Shown here one piece after another: positions 28,064-36,836 of a stretch of 64,000 nt of DNA. The DNA is taken from the NCBI RefSeq assembly GCF_000948975.2, contig NZ_CP059735.1, positions 558,001 through 622,000 on the forward strand, read 5' to 3'. A program made the position numbers and the translations under genes. Under the pieces are notes generated by a model. It searched no databases. It was not told where the DNA came from and worked only from the letters and a program-made list of their open reading frames with translations. This stretch comes from Thalassomonas actiniarum. Lineage in GTDB: Bacteria; Pseudomonadota; Gammaproteobacteria; Enterobacterales; Alteromonadaceae. The stretch's first letter is position 1. Every line of letters begins with the position of its first letter.

Positions 28064-29501
28064 AATCTTGCTCTCCCGTTAATTTTTTCTGAGGTTGTTT
28101 ATCTTGTGGCTTTTGGTTATTCCCCTGATCATTTTCCAGGGCGATGGCCCTTTTCGCCATCACAAACAGGGTTTTGATATAAGCAACGATAAGGACTCCG
28201 TAAACCGTCAGGTATAATGCCAGCGACAGGGCGATATGGCTTGAAGGCACCGTAGTCACGGCATCGGCTGTTTTTAATACCCCGGTGACCAGATAAGGCT
28301 GGCGACCGATTTCGGTGACATACCAGCCGGCTAAGGTGGCAAGCCAGCCGGAAAAAGTCATGAGCAGGGTGAGTTTTAACAGCCAGCGGGGCAGGCCTTG
28401 AGCCGTATTTTTCTGCTGCTGAGTACTTTGCTTAGCCCCGCTGTGGAAATATTGGTAATACACTAACAAGGCGGCGGTGAGCAGCATCAGTAAACCGGTG
28501 GCGACCATGATCCTAAAGCCGTAAAAGACAGGAGCTACCGGCGGGTGCTCGCCGCTGAATTCATTTAATCCTTTAATATAACCGTCTGTTTTATGGGTTA
28601 AAATTAAGCTGGCGAGACTGGGGATCTCCAGTGCCCAATGATTGGTTTTTTCAGCTTCATCAACAACGGCAAACAGTATCAGGGGCACATGGCTTTCGCT
28701 GTGCCACAAACCTTCCATGGCGGCCACTTTTGCAGGCTGGTGTTTCAGGGTATTTAAGCCGTGCAGATCCCCGACAAAAATTTGCAGCGGGATCAGCACC
28801 AAAGCCACCGTAGATGAAACTTTCAGCGCAAGCTTGGGGGCGGGTTTAGGATCTCCCTGCAACAAGCGATAGGCGCTGACCCCGGCGATAAAAAAGGCGG
28901 CGGTTAGCCCGGAAGCCAGTAACATATGCGTCAGGCGGTAGGGCATGGAGGGATTGAAAATGATCTGCCACCAGTTTGTGGCATGGGCGACTCCGTCGAT
29001 CATGGTATGGCCTTGCGGGGTTTGCATCCAGGAATCTAAGGCGATAATCCAAAAGGCCGACATAGTGGTGCCGACTGCCACCACTAAGGTCGCCAGGGTA
29101 TGGACGCGGTCCGATACCCGGCCTATGCCAAAGAGCATCACAGATAAAAAGGTTGCTTCCAGGAAAAAGGCGGTCAGCACTTCATAACCGAGTAAGGGGC
29201 CGGCGATATTGCCGACGGTTTCCATATAACCGGGCCAGTTGGTGCCGAACTGGAAGCTCATGGTAATGCCGCTGACCACCCCGAGGGCAAAGGTCAGGGC
29301 AAAAATCTTGACCCAGAAACGGTACACCCGCATCCAGGTTTCTTTGCCGGTTTGCCGGTAGCGGACCTTAAAAAACAGCAGGAACCAGCATAAGGCGATG
29401 TTGATGGTGGGGAATAAAATATGAAAACTGATATTGGCGGCAAACTGGATGCGTGACAGCATCAAATTGTTTGCCAGGGAGTCGCTGAGTACTTCAATCA
29501 T
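28050..29501 (-). CDS. cioA: Cytochrome bd-type ubiquinol oxidase subunit I (CIO type)
   Basis: Subunit I carries hemes b558, b595 and d. The N-terminal SRIQFAANISFHILFP contains the heme-ligand His, and FQFGTNWPGYMETVGNIAGPLLGYEVLTAFFLEATFL matches the cyanide-insensitive branch better than E. coli CydA. Length 483 fits the short Q-loop CIO class. The charged tail after the last helix is Gln/Lys/Asn-rich. It is the second gene of a gbsR-cioA-cioB unit, 65 bp after the regulator. Confidence 0.92.
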   Translation of the reverse strand: MIEVLSDSLANNLMLSRIQFAANISFHILFPTINIALCWFLLFFKVRYRQTGKETWMRVYRFWVKIFALTFALGVVSGITMSFQFGTNWPGYMETVGNIAGPLLGYEVLTAFFLEATFLSVMLFGIGRVSDRVHTLATLVVAVGTTMSAFWIIALDSWMQTPQGHTMIDGVAHATNWWQIIFNPSMPYRLTHMLLASGLTAAFFIAGVSAYRLLQGDPKPAPKLALKVSSTVALVLIPLQIFVGDLHGLNTLKHQPAKVAAMEGLWHSESHVPLILFAVVDEAEKTNHWALEIPSLASLILTHKTDGYIKGLNEFSGEHPPVAPVFYGFRIMVATGLLMLLTAALLVYYQYFHSGAKQSTQQQKNTAQGLPRWLLKLTLLMTFSGWLATLAGWYVTEIGRQPYLVTGVLKTADAVTTVPSSHIALSLALYLTVYGVLIVAYIKTLFVMAKRAIALENDQGNNQKPQDKQPQKKLTGEQDYAAY

Positions 29502-29566
29502 ATCGATTTACCCTTAGGTTAAATTTGGAGATATTCTTTATTGTGTTCCTGGTGTTGTCTGGCCTG

Positions 29567-30118
29567 TTACTCTTTATTGGTTTTGCCCGGCAGCAGGCGC
29601 TCTTTCATATCCAGCAGTTTGCTCAATCCGGAGCCTAGCTTGAGCAGGGCGGCCACTTTTTCATTGGACATATTCTGCAGTTCATCCGTCCATATGGTCA
29701 GCATTTCTATTAAGTCATGCATTTGCTTGACCCTTTGCTGGGCATATTCTTCCTGCTCATTAGCGGGGGCTTCGAGTAAGACATCGCGCAGGGCGGTCAG
29801 GGTCGGGTCGACTTCTCTTTTGCGGCGTTCCATCATCAGGTTGCGGGCAATTTCCCAGACATCCTTGGGGGCGCTGAAGTATTCCTTACGGTCGCCGGGA
29901 ATATGGCTGAGTTTGATCAGGTTCCAGGACTTTAATTCTTTCAGTCCCATGCTGACATTGGAGCGGGAAATGTTGAGCTGAGCGCTGATTTCATCGGCGT
30001 TGAGGGGCTTTTCGGTTAAGACGATCAGGGCATACATTTGCCCTAAGGTGCGGTTTAAGCCCCAGCGGGAGCCCATTTCGCCAAAATGCATAACCAGGGA
30101 GTTAATTATCGGTGACAT
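29567..30118 (-). CDS. GbsR/MarR-family transcriptional regulator
   Basis: A winged helix-turn-helix of the GbsR class lies at about residues 20-90: GLNRTLGQMYALIVLTEKPL, then the recognition region LNISRSNVSMGLKELKSWNLI and the wing IPGDRKEYFSA. The C-terminal helices (about 95-183) form a dimerisation/ligand domain. Characterised GbsR proteins repress choline/betaine genes. Here its position directly upstream of cioAB on the same strand points to control of the oxidase and itself. An inverted repeat 14 bp before its start is a candidate operator. Confidence 0.88.
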   Translation of the reverse strand: MSPIINSLVMHFGEMGSRWGLNRTLGQMYALIVLTEKPLNADEISAQLNISRSNVSMGLKELKSWNLIKLSHIPGDRKEYFSAPKDVWEIARNLMMERRKREVDPTLTALRDVLLEAPANEQEEYAQQRVKQMHDLIEMLTIWTDELQNMSNEKVAALLKLGSGLSKLLDMKERLLPGKTNKE

Positions 30119-30131
30119 ATTGTTTGTTCTG

Positions 30132-30155
30132 AATTTTCAGTATTTTCTGAAAATT
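30132..30155. promoter_or_regulatory. Inverted repeat, candidate operator of the gbsR-cioAB unit
   Basis: AATTTTCAG (30132-30140) and CTGAAAATT (30147-30155) are exact reverse complements around a 6-base AT spacer, 14 bp upstream of the regulator's start at 30118. The size, symmetry and position fit a dimeric MarR/GbsR binding site for autoregulation. This is inference; no experimental motif is available for this protein. Confidence 0.5.
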
Positions 30156-30229
30156 GTAAACCTAATTTGATCTATGTCAAGAAAAGATCGGTTAGTGACT
30201 TGAAATTAAGTGAATATCAGAAAGGAGAA

Positions 30230-30256
30230 AATGGCATTCAGCTATTGAATGCCATT
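30230..30256 (-). terminator. Terminator hairpin after the NHL-repeat gene
   Basis: AATGGCATTCA (30230-30240) pairs exactly with TGAATGCCATT (30246-30256) around a 5-base loop. On the minus strand it lies 46 bp after the stop at 30302 and is followed by a pyrimidine-rich TTTTCTCCTTT tract. Confidence 0.75.
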
Positions 30257-30301
30257 GTTTAAGCAGGACTTTTTCAGGCTACTGCATATAAAAGTTTAAT
30301 A

Positions 30302-31546
30302 TCAGCCTTGTTTAAGGGCGGACAACAATTTTCGGCCCGGCACTAATAGCAGCAGGCACAATAACGAAGCGCCGAATGAACCGCCGCTGCTGCCGGAAGA
30401 TCTCGCTGCTGTTTCGCTCTGGGTTACTGTGATGGCAACCCTGGCTTTATTTGAGCTGGCGCCATTGCTGTTGCTGACGCTGTAAACAAAGTTATCTTCG
30501 CCGTTAAACACAATATCCGGGATATAGATGATGCTGCCGTCGATTTCATCTACAGTGACGCTGCCATTTTCGGGGCCGGTGATAATGTTAACCGATGTCC
30601 GATCCAGTGGCACGCCATGGTCAATATCGTTGGCCAATATATCTATCACCAGGGCAGTATTTTGTGAGGTTGTCACCTGGTCATCTTCGGCCGCCGGGAC
30701 AAAATTTTCAACCAATATGATTTGGTTGCTTTCAAAGTTCGAGACATAAAGCTTGCTGCCGTCCGGGCTGCTGGTAATACCGTTGGGAAAGATGAAACCG
30801 GCCTCGGCCGAACCTTCCAGTTCCAGGGTATCGCCGCCGTTAACCGGTATCTGATAAATCAGGTCGTTTTCAAGCGCCGTGGTATAAATCATGTTATTGG
30901 CATAAGCGATATGGCCGGTATAATCCGGTGCCCTTGCCAGTTCGGTAATGCTTTTATCGCTTGCGATCTTAAATATCCGGCCGTCATTGTAGTTGCCGAC
31001 ATAAAGGTTGCCTGCTTCATCCAGGTCAATGCCGACCGGGCCGTCCAGGCCTTCGCCTGCCAGCCAGAGTTCGCTTTCGCCGTCCGGGGTGATCTTATAA
31101 ATCACGCTTTCGAGGTAACTGGAAACAAACAGTTCATCCTGTGAATTAATGATGATACCGCTGGCATTACCCAGCTGGGCAAAGGTGGAGCTGACCCCTT
31201 GCGGGGTGACTTTGGTGATTTCTCCGGTATTGAAGTTGGCAACGTACATATTGCCGCTGGAATCAAACCGGTTGCCTATCGGCCCCGACAGCCCTGTGGC
31301 GGCATCCGATATCGTGCCGTCTAAGGTTATTTTACGGACACTGGTGCCGGATAAAGCGCCACCGACAAAATTACCGGCGTGAGAAACGTATAAGTTGCCA
31401 TCGGCATCAAAGCTCAGGCCATCATTGCTGGCTGTCGGCATGACCGCAAATTCGCTATAGTCGGCCGCCATTGTTGCCGAGGATAAAGTTATCGCCATGG
31501 CCAGGGCGCACTTACGGATCAAATTTTTATGTTGCTGCATCTTCAT
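30302..31546 (-). CDS. Exported NHL/SMP-30-like beta-propeller with Ig-like domain and GlyGly-CTERM
   Basis: A signal peptide (residues 1-27, ending SATMAA) precedes about six NHL-type blades with recurring DxxGNLYV/GNLYVGNYNDG-like motifs (about 35-280). A bacterial Ig/cadherin-like domain follows (about 283-375, with LVIDILANDIDHG and FVYSVSNSNG). The C-terminus has a Ser/Gly-rich motif (GSSGGSFG), a hydrophobic stretch and basic residues: the GlyGly-CTERM signal processed by rhombosortase and usually exported by type II secretion. A surface or extracellular binding/enzymatic role is inferred; no substrate is evident. Confidence 0.82.
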   Translation of the reverse strand: MKMQQHKNLIRKCALAMAITLSSATMAADYSEFAVMPTASNDGLSFDADGNLYVSHAGNFVGGALSGTSVRKITLDGTISDAATGLSGPIGNRFDSSGNMYVANFNTGEITKVTPQGVSSTFAQLGNASGIIINSQDELFVSSYLESVIYKITPDGESELWLAGEGLDGPVGIDLDEAGNLYVGNYNDGRIFKIASDKSITELARAPDYTGHIAYANNMIYTTALENDLIYQIPVNGGDTLELEGSAEAGFIFPNGITSSPDGSKLYVSNFESNQIILVENFVPAAEDDQVTTSQNTALVIDILANDIDHGVPLDRTSVNIITGPENGSVTVDEIDGSIIYIPDIVFNGEDNFVYSVSNSNGASSNKARVAITVTQSETAARSSGSSGGSFGASLLCLLLLVPGRKLLSALKQG

Positions 31547-31979
31547 ATTTCCCTTGTCGTTTTATTGTCCGGGTTTGCCTCTTTATTTTGAGGCAGAGGC
31601 AAACGTGCGGTTAAGTGCTTGTCCCGTTTAGTGAGCTAAAAGCCGAAAGCAAGCGCAGGAAAACCTGGGGCTGTTAGCGGCCGGGACCAACAGGGTTAAG
31701 TTACTGATTCTGAGCTTAAAGCGTCTTGAGAATTACTGTGTATTTGCTTGAAAGCTTGTTGAAATTTTATTGAAATTCATAATAAACAAATGGTTACAGC
31801 TTACTGTAACCAGCTTTTTTCGCTGTTGGCTCCGGCTTTGGCTGAAGCTAAAACCCTTGACGCTTGCTATGGGATGCTTTAAAACTGCTGGCGAGCCTGT
31901 TGAAGGCCCCAACTAAAAATAAAAAATCTGCGCTGATCAGGTGTATGAATAATGGATAGCCCACAGTCAATGAGATCTC
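31547..31979. other. Intergenic region between divergent NHL-repeat and CadC-like genes
   Basis: This 433-bp gap contains the promoters of both divergent genes. Its notable element is a terminator-like hairpin on the plus strand at 31791-31818 with no plus-strand gene before it. An AT-rich stretch with TTGAAA- and TAATAA-like elements (about 31769-31788) lies directly before the hairpin. No other credible open frame with a ribosome-binding site was seen. Confidence 0.55.
31791..31818 (+). terminator. Orphan terminator-like hairpin
   Basis: TGGTTACAG (31791-31799) and CTGTAACCA (31804-31812) form a 9-bp perfect stem with a 4-base loop, followed by GCTTTTTT. This is a good intrinsic terminator, but the nearest plus-strand gene starts downstream at 31980. 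It may end a small RNA or act as a leader element of that gene. Confidence 0.6.
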
Positions 31980-34214
31980 ATGGAAAATAATACAGCAGCC
32001 ACAGTCGCCAGTTTTACCGTGGGAGATTTTACCGTTCACGGCTCGCGTAATCTCATTACCCGGGGGGAAACGGAAACCGCCATCACCCCTAAAATGCTGG
32101 CGGTATTAACCGAGCTGGCCAGCCACCAGGGAACAACCCTTTCGAAAGAACATTTGATTATCGCGGTGTGGGGGACGCCCCATACGTCAGATATGGTATT
32201 AAGCCGGGCGATTTCTGATTTGCGCAAAGTTTTTGGCGACTCGGCGCGTCAACAGGCCTATATCGAAACCGTGACTAAGCAGGGCTATCGCCTTAAACAG
32301 GCAGTAAACTGGCTGCCGGGTGCTGCATCAGCGCTTTTGCCGGTTAACGAAACACAAGCTCCGGAACAAGTACCTTTATCTGAACAATCACCGGAAGCTG
32401 AAACAAAAGGCAGCGGAGTAAACGCGAAAAAAGTCTGGCTGGTTTTTAGTGTGCTGGCCCTTGCTGTCCTGCTGCTCGGGACTTGGCTGTTTCAGGACAA
32501 AGAGTCAAATGCGGATGTCGCAGTGAAGGAAGCTGGCAAGTTATCGGAGCCGACCTTCACCTACCTGACCCGGGATCAAGCTTATGAGCGTTACCTGAGA
32601 TTTAGCGTTGATGGAAAAATGCTGGCCTATTCTGTCAGTTCGCAAGCGTATGCCGGCGGCAGAATTGTGCTGCGTTCACTGACGGACAACAAGCTTATCA
32701 CCCTGGGAGCGGCGTCAGTAGCCGAAGAAAATATAGCTATTTCCTATGATGTCGCCCCGGCGTTTTCCCCCGACGGCAAAGAAATCGCCTATAAACATTT
32801 TACCGGCAGTGGCTGCCTGATCCGGGTCTACCACTTGCTCGATGCCAGCGAACGAGATCTGGCCCCTTGTCCCTATGCGCAAACCCAGGCCCTGGACTGG
32901 TCTCCCGACGGTAAACAGCTGGTCACTACGGTATTTAACCAAATCAAGAAAATAGAAGGTCTGGCCCTGGTGGATGCTCAAAGCGGCAATACCGATATTT
33001 TACCGCTGCCGCAGCAACCGGCTTCGGGTTATCTGTGGCCGCGCTTTTCGCCAAACGGCAAAGTTATCGCTGTGGTCTATTACCAACCCAACAGTCATCT
33101 GTGGACTTTGGCTCTGGTGGATAAAGCGTCCGGAGCTTATACCGAAATCCTGGCCACGGGAGAAGAGGTGAGCCAGGTATTATGGGATGAAGCCGGAGAT
33201 GCCCTGTATTATCTTTTGGTCAACAGCAGCAATGACGGCATCTGGAAAGTAAATCTCAGCAGCAAAGAGACGACTTTTATTGCCGGGACTAAAAGCAACA
33301 GTCTGGACTTTGATGAAGCCTCAGGGCAGTTTGCCGGCATTACTCGGGAGCAAAAAGTGAATATCTGGCAGTCATCGCCGGACCCGCAGGGCAACAGGGT
33401 TGTCAAACCGTTATTTAAGAACCTGCCGCAAACCAGTTATCCCAGGCTGTCGGCGGATAACAAGATGCTGGCATTTGTTTCCACCACTTCAGATATAGAT
33501 TCACTGTGGCTGCGCTCCCTGGGTGATAATTATAATCGTCTGGTTTTTCAGGCCAAAGCAAAGGAAAAGCTGGTGGCACCGGCCTGGTCGCCGGACGGTA
33601 AACAGCTGTTGATCAGTGTCCTTGGCCAGGATAGCAGCCGTATCATACAGTTTGATCTCGAATTGGGGAATGCCGACAGCTTTGCCGGTGAAAATAATGT
33701 CAAAATGGGCCAATGGTCGCAAGACGGCGCTATGTTTTACTGGTATGAAGAAGTTGACGGTATCTGGCAGGTAATGGCGAAAGAGCTGGCCTCGGGGCAA
33801 ACACAAAGTTTGTTGCAGCACCCGGTTTCCAGGTTTGCCATTCCCGATAAAAAACATCTGCATTATCAAAAAATCGGTACGGTGAAGGTGCATTCGCGGA
33901 CTTTAGCCGGAGACGAGTCGCAAACGCCGGCGGATAAAATGTTATTGTCGCTAAAAGGCAGTTATGAATGGGATGCACATGCCGATGTTATCTACTATAT
34001 GTCACCTGGTTTAAGTGCTGAACCGGCAAGCAAGGCACAACAAATGCTGTTTAAAATGGAGCTGGCAACGGGTCAGTCTGAAACCTTATATGAGATTGAT
34101 CCCGTTATGGCGGTCGACTCGGACCGGCATTTAAGTGTCAGCAGCGATGGCACCATGGCTTTTTATACTAAGCTGGATAAATACCACACCGATGTGGTAC
34201 TGATAAGCCGGTAA
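31980..34214 (+). CDS. CadC-like membrane transcriptional regulator with TolB/PD40 propeller
   Basis: An N-terminal OmpR/CadC-type winged helix (about residues 10-110) shows AVLTELASHQGTTLSKEHLI, VLSRAISDLRKVFGD and YIETVTKQGYRL. A linker and one membrane segment follow (about 152-172, KVWLVFSVLALAVLLLGTWL). The remaining 570 residues are periplasmic and contain repeated PD40/TolB blades marked by FSPDGKEIAY, DWSPDGKQLV, RFSPNGKVIA and AWSPDGKQLL. This is the one-component ToxR/CadC plan: a periplasmic sensor directly tethered to a DNA-binding domain. Targets are unknown; the divergent GlyGly-CTERM gene is an obvious candidate. Confidence 0.88.
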   Translation: MENNTAATVASFTVGDFTVHGSRNLITRGETETAITPKMLAVLTELASHQGTTLSKEHLIIAVWGTPHTSDMVLSRAISDLRKVFGDSARQQAYIETVTKQGYRLKQAVNWLPGAASALLPVNETQAPEQVPLSEQSPEAETKGSGVNAKKVWLVFSVLALAVLLLGTWLFQDKESNADVAVKEAGKLSEPTFTYLTRDQAYERYLRFSVDGKMLAYSVSSQAYAGGRIVLRSLTDNKLITLGAASVAEENIAISYDVAPAFSPDGKEIAYKHFTGSGCLIRVYHLLDASERDLAPCPYAQTQALDWSPDGKQLVTTVFNQIKKIEGLALVDAQSGNTDILPLPQQPASGYLWPRFSPNGKVIAVVYYQPNSHLWTLALVDKASGAYTEILATGEEVSQVLWDEAGDALYYLLVNSSNDGIWKVNLSSKETTFIAGTKSNSLDFDEASGQFAGITREQKVNIWQSSPDPQGNRVVKPLFKNLPQTSYPRLSADNKMLAFVSTTSDIDSLWLRSLGDNYNRLVFQAKAKEKLVAPAWSPDGKQLLISVLGQDSSRIIQFDLELGNADSFAGENNVKMGQWSQDGAMFYWYEEVDGIWQVMAKELASGQTQSLLQHPVSRFAIPDKKHLHYQKIGTVKVHSRTLAGDESQTPADKMLLSLKGSYEWDAHADVIYYMSPGLSAEPASKAQQMLFKMELATGQSETLYEIDPVMAVDSDRHLSVSSDGTMAFYTKLDKYHTDVVLISR

Positions 34215-34239
34215 TGCTTGTGAACCCTGATGTGTGTGC

Positions 34240-34650
34240 CTAATGCTCTCCTTGGCACAAAGTATGGTCGGCTAATGCCTGTATCACCTGGCATTGCCTG
34301 GTTTTACCCTGGTCAGGGACAGCAGTTATCCGCTCCAGCTCTTGCTGCAATTTTTGCAGCTTGCTTATGCGCCGGGTAACGGCTTCAAGTTGCGCCAGCG
34401 CGATATCATGAATTCCCCTGCAGGAGCTGTCGGTGGTGCTCAGTTCGATTAATGCCCGGATATCTTCCAGGGGAAAGCCCAGTTCCCGGGCATGGCGGAT
34501 AAAGGAAAGCCGCTCCAGATCCTGCTGGCGGTATAATCTCTGGTTGCCTTCAGATCTACGGGGCGGGTCAATTAAGGCGATTTTTTCATAGTAGCGGATA
34601 GTGGGGACTTTAACCCCGGTGCGCCGCGCCAGTTCACCAATTAAAAACAT
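34240..34650 (-). CDS. MerR-family metal-responsive regulator
   Basis: The MerR DNA-binding domain is clear from the first residue: MFLIGELARRTGVKVPTIRYYE, then NQRLYRQQDLERLSFIRHARELGF. A dimerisation helix follows, with Cys residues in DSSCRGIHDIA, TRQCQVIQ and the terminal HTLCQGEH positioned as in CadR/PbrR/ZntR-type metal sensors. I chose the ATG at 34650, which has AAGAGG upstream and gives the standard MerR N-terminus. A more distal ATG at 34728 would run through the promoter. Divergent from a CDF cation exporter, its probable target. Confidence 0.9.
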   Translation of the reverse strand: MFLIGELARRTGVKVPTIRYYEKIALIDPPRRSEGNQRLYRQQDLERLSFIRHARELGFPLEDIRALIELSTTDSSCRGIHDIALAQLEAVTRRISKLQKLQQELERITAVPDQGKTRQCQVIQALADHTLCQGEH

Positions 34651-34664
34651 TTTGTTTTTTCCTC

Positions 34665-34695
34665 TTGAACCTCTAGTTACTATAGCTATTAGACT
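34665..34695 (+). promoter_or_regulatory. MerR-type promoter with 19-bp spacer for the CDF exporter
   Basis: TTGAAC (34665-34670) and TAGACT (34690-34695) are separated by exactly 19 bp, the overlong spacing typical of promoters activated by MerR-family DNA distortion. The spacer contains an imperfect dyad (CTCTAG...CTATAG) where the regulator would bind. Confidence 0.65.
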
Positions 34696-34726
34696 AAGGC
34701 TATCACAGTTGTTAACAGAGGTAATC

Positions 34727-35665
34727 ATGGCAGGACACCATCATCACATAGATCCCGGCGCCGGGGATAAGCGGGTTTTTGGCGCAATCGCAGTGAATTT
34801 CGCCTTAACCTTAGTGCAAATTATCGGCGGCCTGTTATCCGGCAGCCTGGCGCTGATCGCCGATGCTATTCATAACTTATCCGATGCGCTGGCGCTGGTA
34901 ATTGCCTTTGTTGCCCGTAAAATTGCCCGCCAGCCGGCCAATGCACAAATGACCTATGGCTATGGCCGGGCAGAAGTAGTGGCGGCATTGATTAATTATA
35001 CCACGTTGATTTTACTCGGGGTTTACCTGGGTTATGAGGCGGTACTCAGGTTCTTTAATCCCCAGGGGGTGGACGGCTGGCTGGTGATTGTGATTGCTGC
35101 CTTTGCCCTGGTGGTGGATCTGGTGACGGCGTTGCTGACTTTTCGCCTGTCAAAACAGAGCATGAATATCAGGGCGGCCTTTTTGCACAATGTTGCCGAT
35201 GCCCTGGGGTCGGTTGCGGTGATCGTGGCCGGTACCCTTATCCTGCTCTATGACTGGCAGCTTATCGATCCCCTGGTAACCCTGATGATTGCCGGTTATA
35301 TCCTCTGGCAGTCGCTGACGGAAATAGGCCCGGTGATCCGTATTTTGATGCTGGGCAGTCCGCCGGATCTCGATACTAAGGTGGTGCTTGCCGGTGTGGA
35401 AAGCCTGCCGGGTATCGACAGTGTCCACCACCTGCATTTATGGCAAATGCAGGAGCACCAGAATGCCCTGGACGCCCATATCGTGCTGGAGCCGGAGCAA
35501 TGGCAGCGAGCAGATGCCATTAAGGGCGAAGTGAAAAACCTGCTGGCAGAGCGCTTTGCCATCAGGCACAGCACTTTGGAGTTGGAGTGTTCCCGGCATG
35601 TGTGCGAAAACCCGGCGATTATCGGTCACGGTACTATCGGCCACAGTACTCGGGGAGAGCACTAA
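34727..35665 (+). CDS. Cation diffusion facilitator (CzcD/ZitB-like) metal exporter
   Basis: This CDF transporter has six predicted membrane helices. A His-rich N-terminus (MAGHHHHIDPG) precedes the helix-2 metal site LIADAIHNLSDALALV (HxxxD). The helix-5 site is FLHNVADALGSVAVIVAG, and a cytoplasmic C-terminal domain with HHLHLWQMQEHQ follows. It likely exports Zn2+ or Cd2+ against protons. I chose the ATG at 34727 (AGAGG just upstream) because upstream in-frame sequence crosses the merR gene and the promoter. Length 312. Confidence 0.93.
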   Translation: MAGHHHHIDPGAGDKRVFGAIAVNFALTLVQIIGGLLSGSLALIADAIHNLSDALALVIAFVARKIARQPANAQMTYGYGRAEVVAALINYTTLILLGVYLGYEAVLRFFNPQGVDGWLVIVIAAFALVVDLVTALLTFRLSKQSMNIRAAFLHNVADALGSVAVIVAGTLILLYDWQLIDPLVTLMIAGYILWQSLTEIGPVIRILMLGSPPDLDTKVVLAGVESLPGIDSVHHLHLWQMQEHQNALDAHIVLEPEQWQRADAIKGEVKNLLAERFAIRHSTLELECSRHVCENPAIIGHGTIGHSTRGEH

Positions 35666-35791
35666 ACCTATGGAAAATTAAGTGAATTTCTGACAGTAAG
35701 CAACAAATCGCCGACACTAACTTACATTTTCCATACAGTTTTCAAAACGGCAATGGGCTACTTTAGATGGCATACCTAAGGAGGAAGATTT

Positions 35792-36562
35792 ATGCGTTTA
35801 TTATCTAAAATATCACTGTTATTGCCGTTGTTTTCCGGCTATGCGCTGGCAAATGATTATCAAGGTCAGGGAGATGAACAGGACGGCGATTTCCATTTTG
35901 CCGTGATGGCCCTGGCTCATACCCAGGACTCTATTTATGTCGGCGGTGAAAGAAACAATACCATATTGCCTTTGCCGGAAGTTTACTGGCGTAATTTTTA
36001 TTTCAGCCAGGGGCAGCTGGGTTTAACCGCGATTGAGCTGAATGACTTTGCCCTGGATTTCAGTATCGGCGGCGACTTTATCGGTGATACCGACCGCGGC
36101 GACAGCAAAGAGCTTAAAGATATGAAAGACTTAGACACGGCGATAACTGCCAATGTCGAGCTCAGCTATTCCGGGGACTGGGGAGAACTTTCCCTTGGCA
36201 CGGCACATGATATCAGTAACAAACATGAGGGGTACAGCCTGAGTGCCGGTTACAGCTACCATATCAGCTACGGGCGCTGGTTTATTGAACCTGCGGTAAG
36301 TGTTACTTATTCCAGCAAGGACGTAGTGAATTATTATTACGGCGTAAGCGAGCAGGATGTGACCGCTAACCGGGCTTATTACCAGGCTGACGGTGCCGTT
36401 AACTATGAACTTGGGTTAACCGCGGGTTATGCTATCAGCAAAAATCAGCAAGTGATGGCGTTTGCCGAAATGGAGTTTTTTGATGATGAAATCAGCGACA
36501 GCCCGATTGTCGACGATGATAAATCCCTGGGTTTTGGTGTTGCCTACCGCTATAGCTTTTAG
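35792..36562 (+). CDS. MipA/OmpV family outer-membrane protein
   Basis: A signal peptide (1-21, ending GYALAND) is followed by a beta-barrel pattern with the MipA/OmpV features: EVYWRNFYFSQGQLGLTAIEL near the start, a GYSLSAGYSYHISYGRWFIEPAVSVTY middle region and a terminal aromatic (LGFGVAYRYSF). Members include scaffolding protein MipA and Vibrio OmpV; the function here is not determined. GGAGGAAG before the ATG is a strong ribosome-binding site. Confidence 0.85.
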   Translation: MRLLSKISLLLPLFSGYALANDYQGQGDEQDGDFHFAVMALAHTQDSIYVGGERNNTILPLPEVYWRNFYFSQGQLGLTAIELNDFALDFSIGGDFIGDTDRGDSKELKDMKDLDTAITANVELSYSGDWGELSLGTAHDISNKHEGYSLSAGYSYHISYGRWFIEPAVSVTYSSKDVVNYYYGVSEQDVTANRAYYQADGAVNYELGLTAGYAISKNQQVMAFAEMEFFDDEISDSPIVDDDKSLGFGVAYRYSF

Positions 36563-36593
36563 TTAGCTTTTCCCGACTGATATCCCACACTTT

Positions 36594-36640
36594 AGCGGCC
36601 TGTTGTTACCGGTTTATCCGGCGAAAGGCCGCTTTTCTTT
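36594..36640 (+). terminator. Terminator after the MipA/OmpV gene
   Basis: AGCGGCCT (36594-36601) pairs with AGGCCGCT (36626-36633). A nested CCGG/CCGG pair (36609-36612, 36618-36621) stabilises the loop, and a T-rich tract follows. Confidence 0.8.
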
Positions 36641-36836
36641 TGTTTTTCTTTTTACCTTTCCCTGCCCGGCGACTATCAACTTTTTTTCTGGAAAAAGGAA
36701 AACATCCGGCCAATCTAAACAACAACTTACAAATAAAAGAAATTTATCTGTATAGTATCTGGTCTATACTTTTTCTGGTGTTAACCGGATTGATACGCGA
36801 TAAAAATAATTTTAAAAAAAGGAAGCATATTCAGCT

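Noticed and set aside
34601-34726. 42-residue N-terminal extension of the CDF transporter
   Set aside because: It would overlap merR and its promoter; the ATG at 34727 has a good ribosome-binding site and a typical His-rich start.
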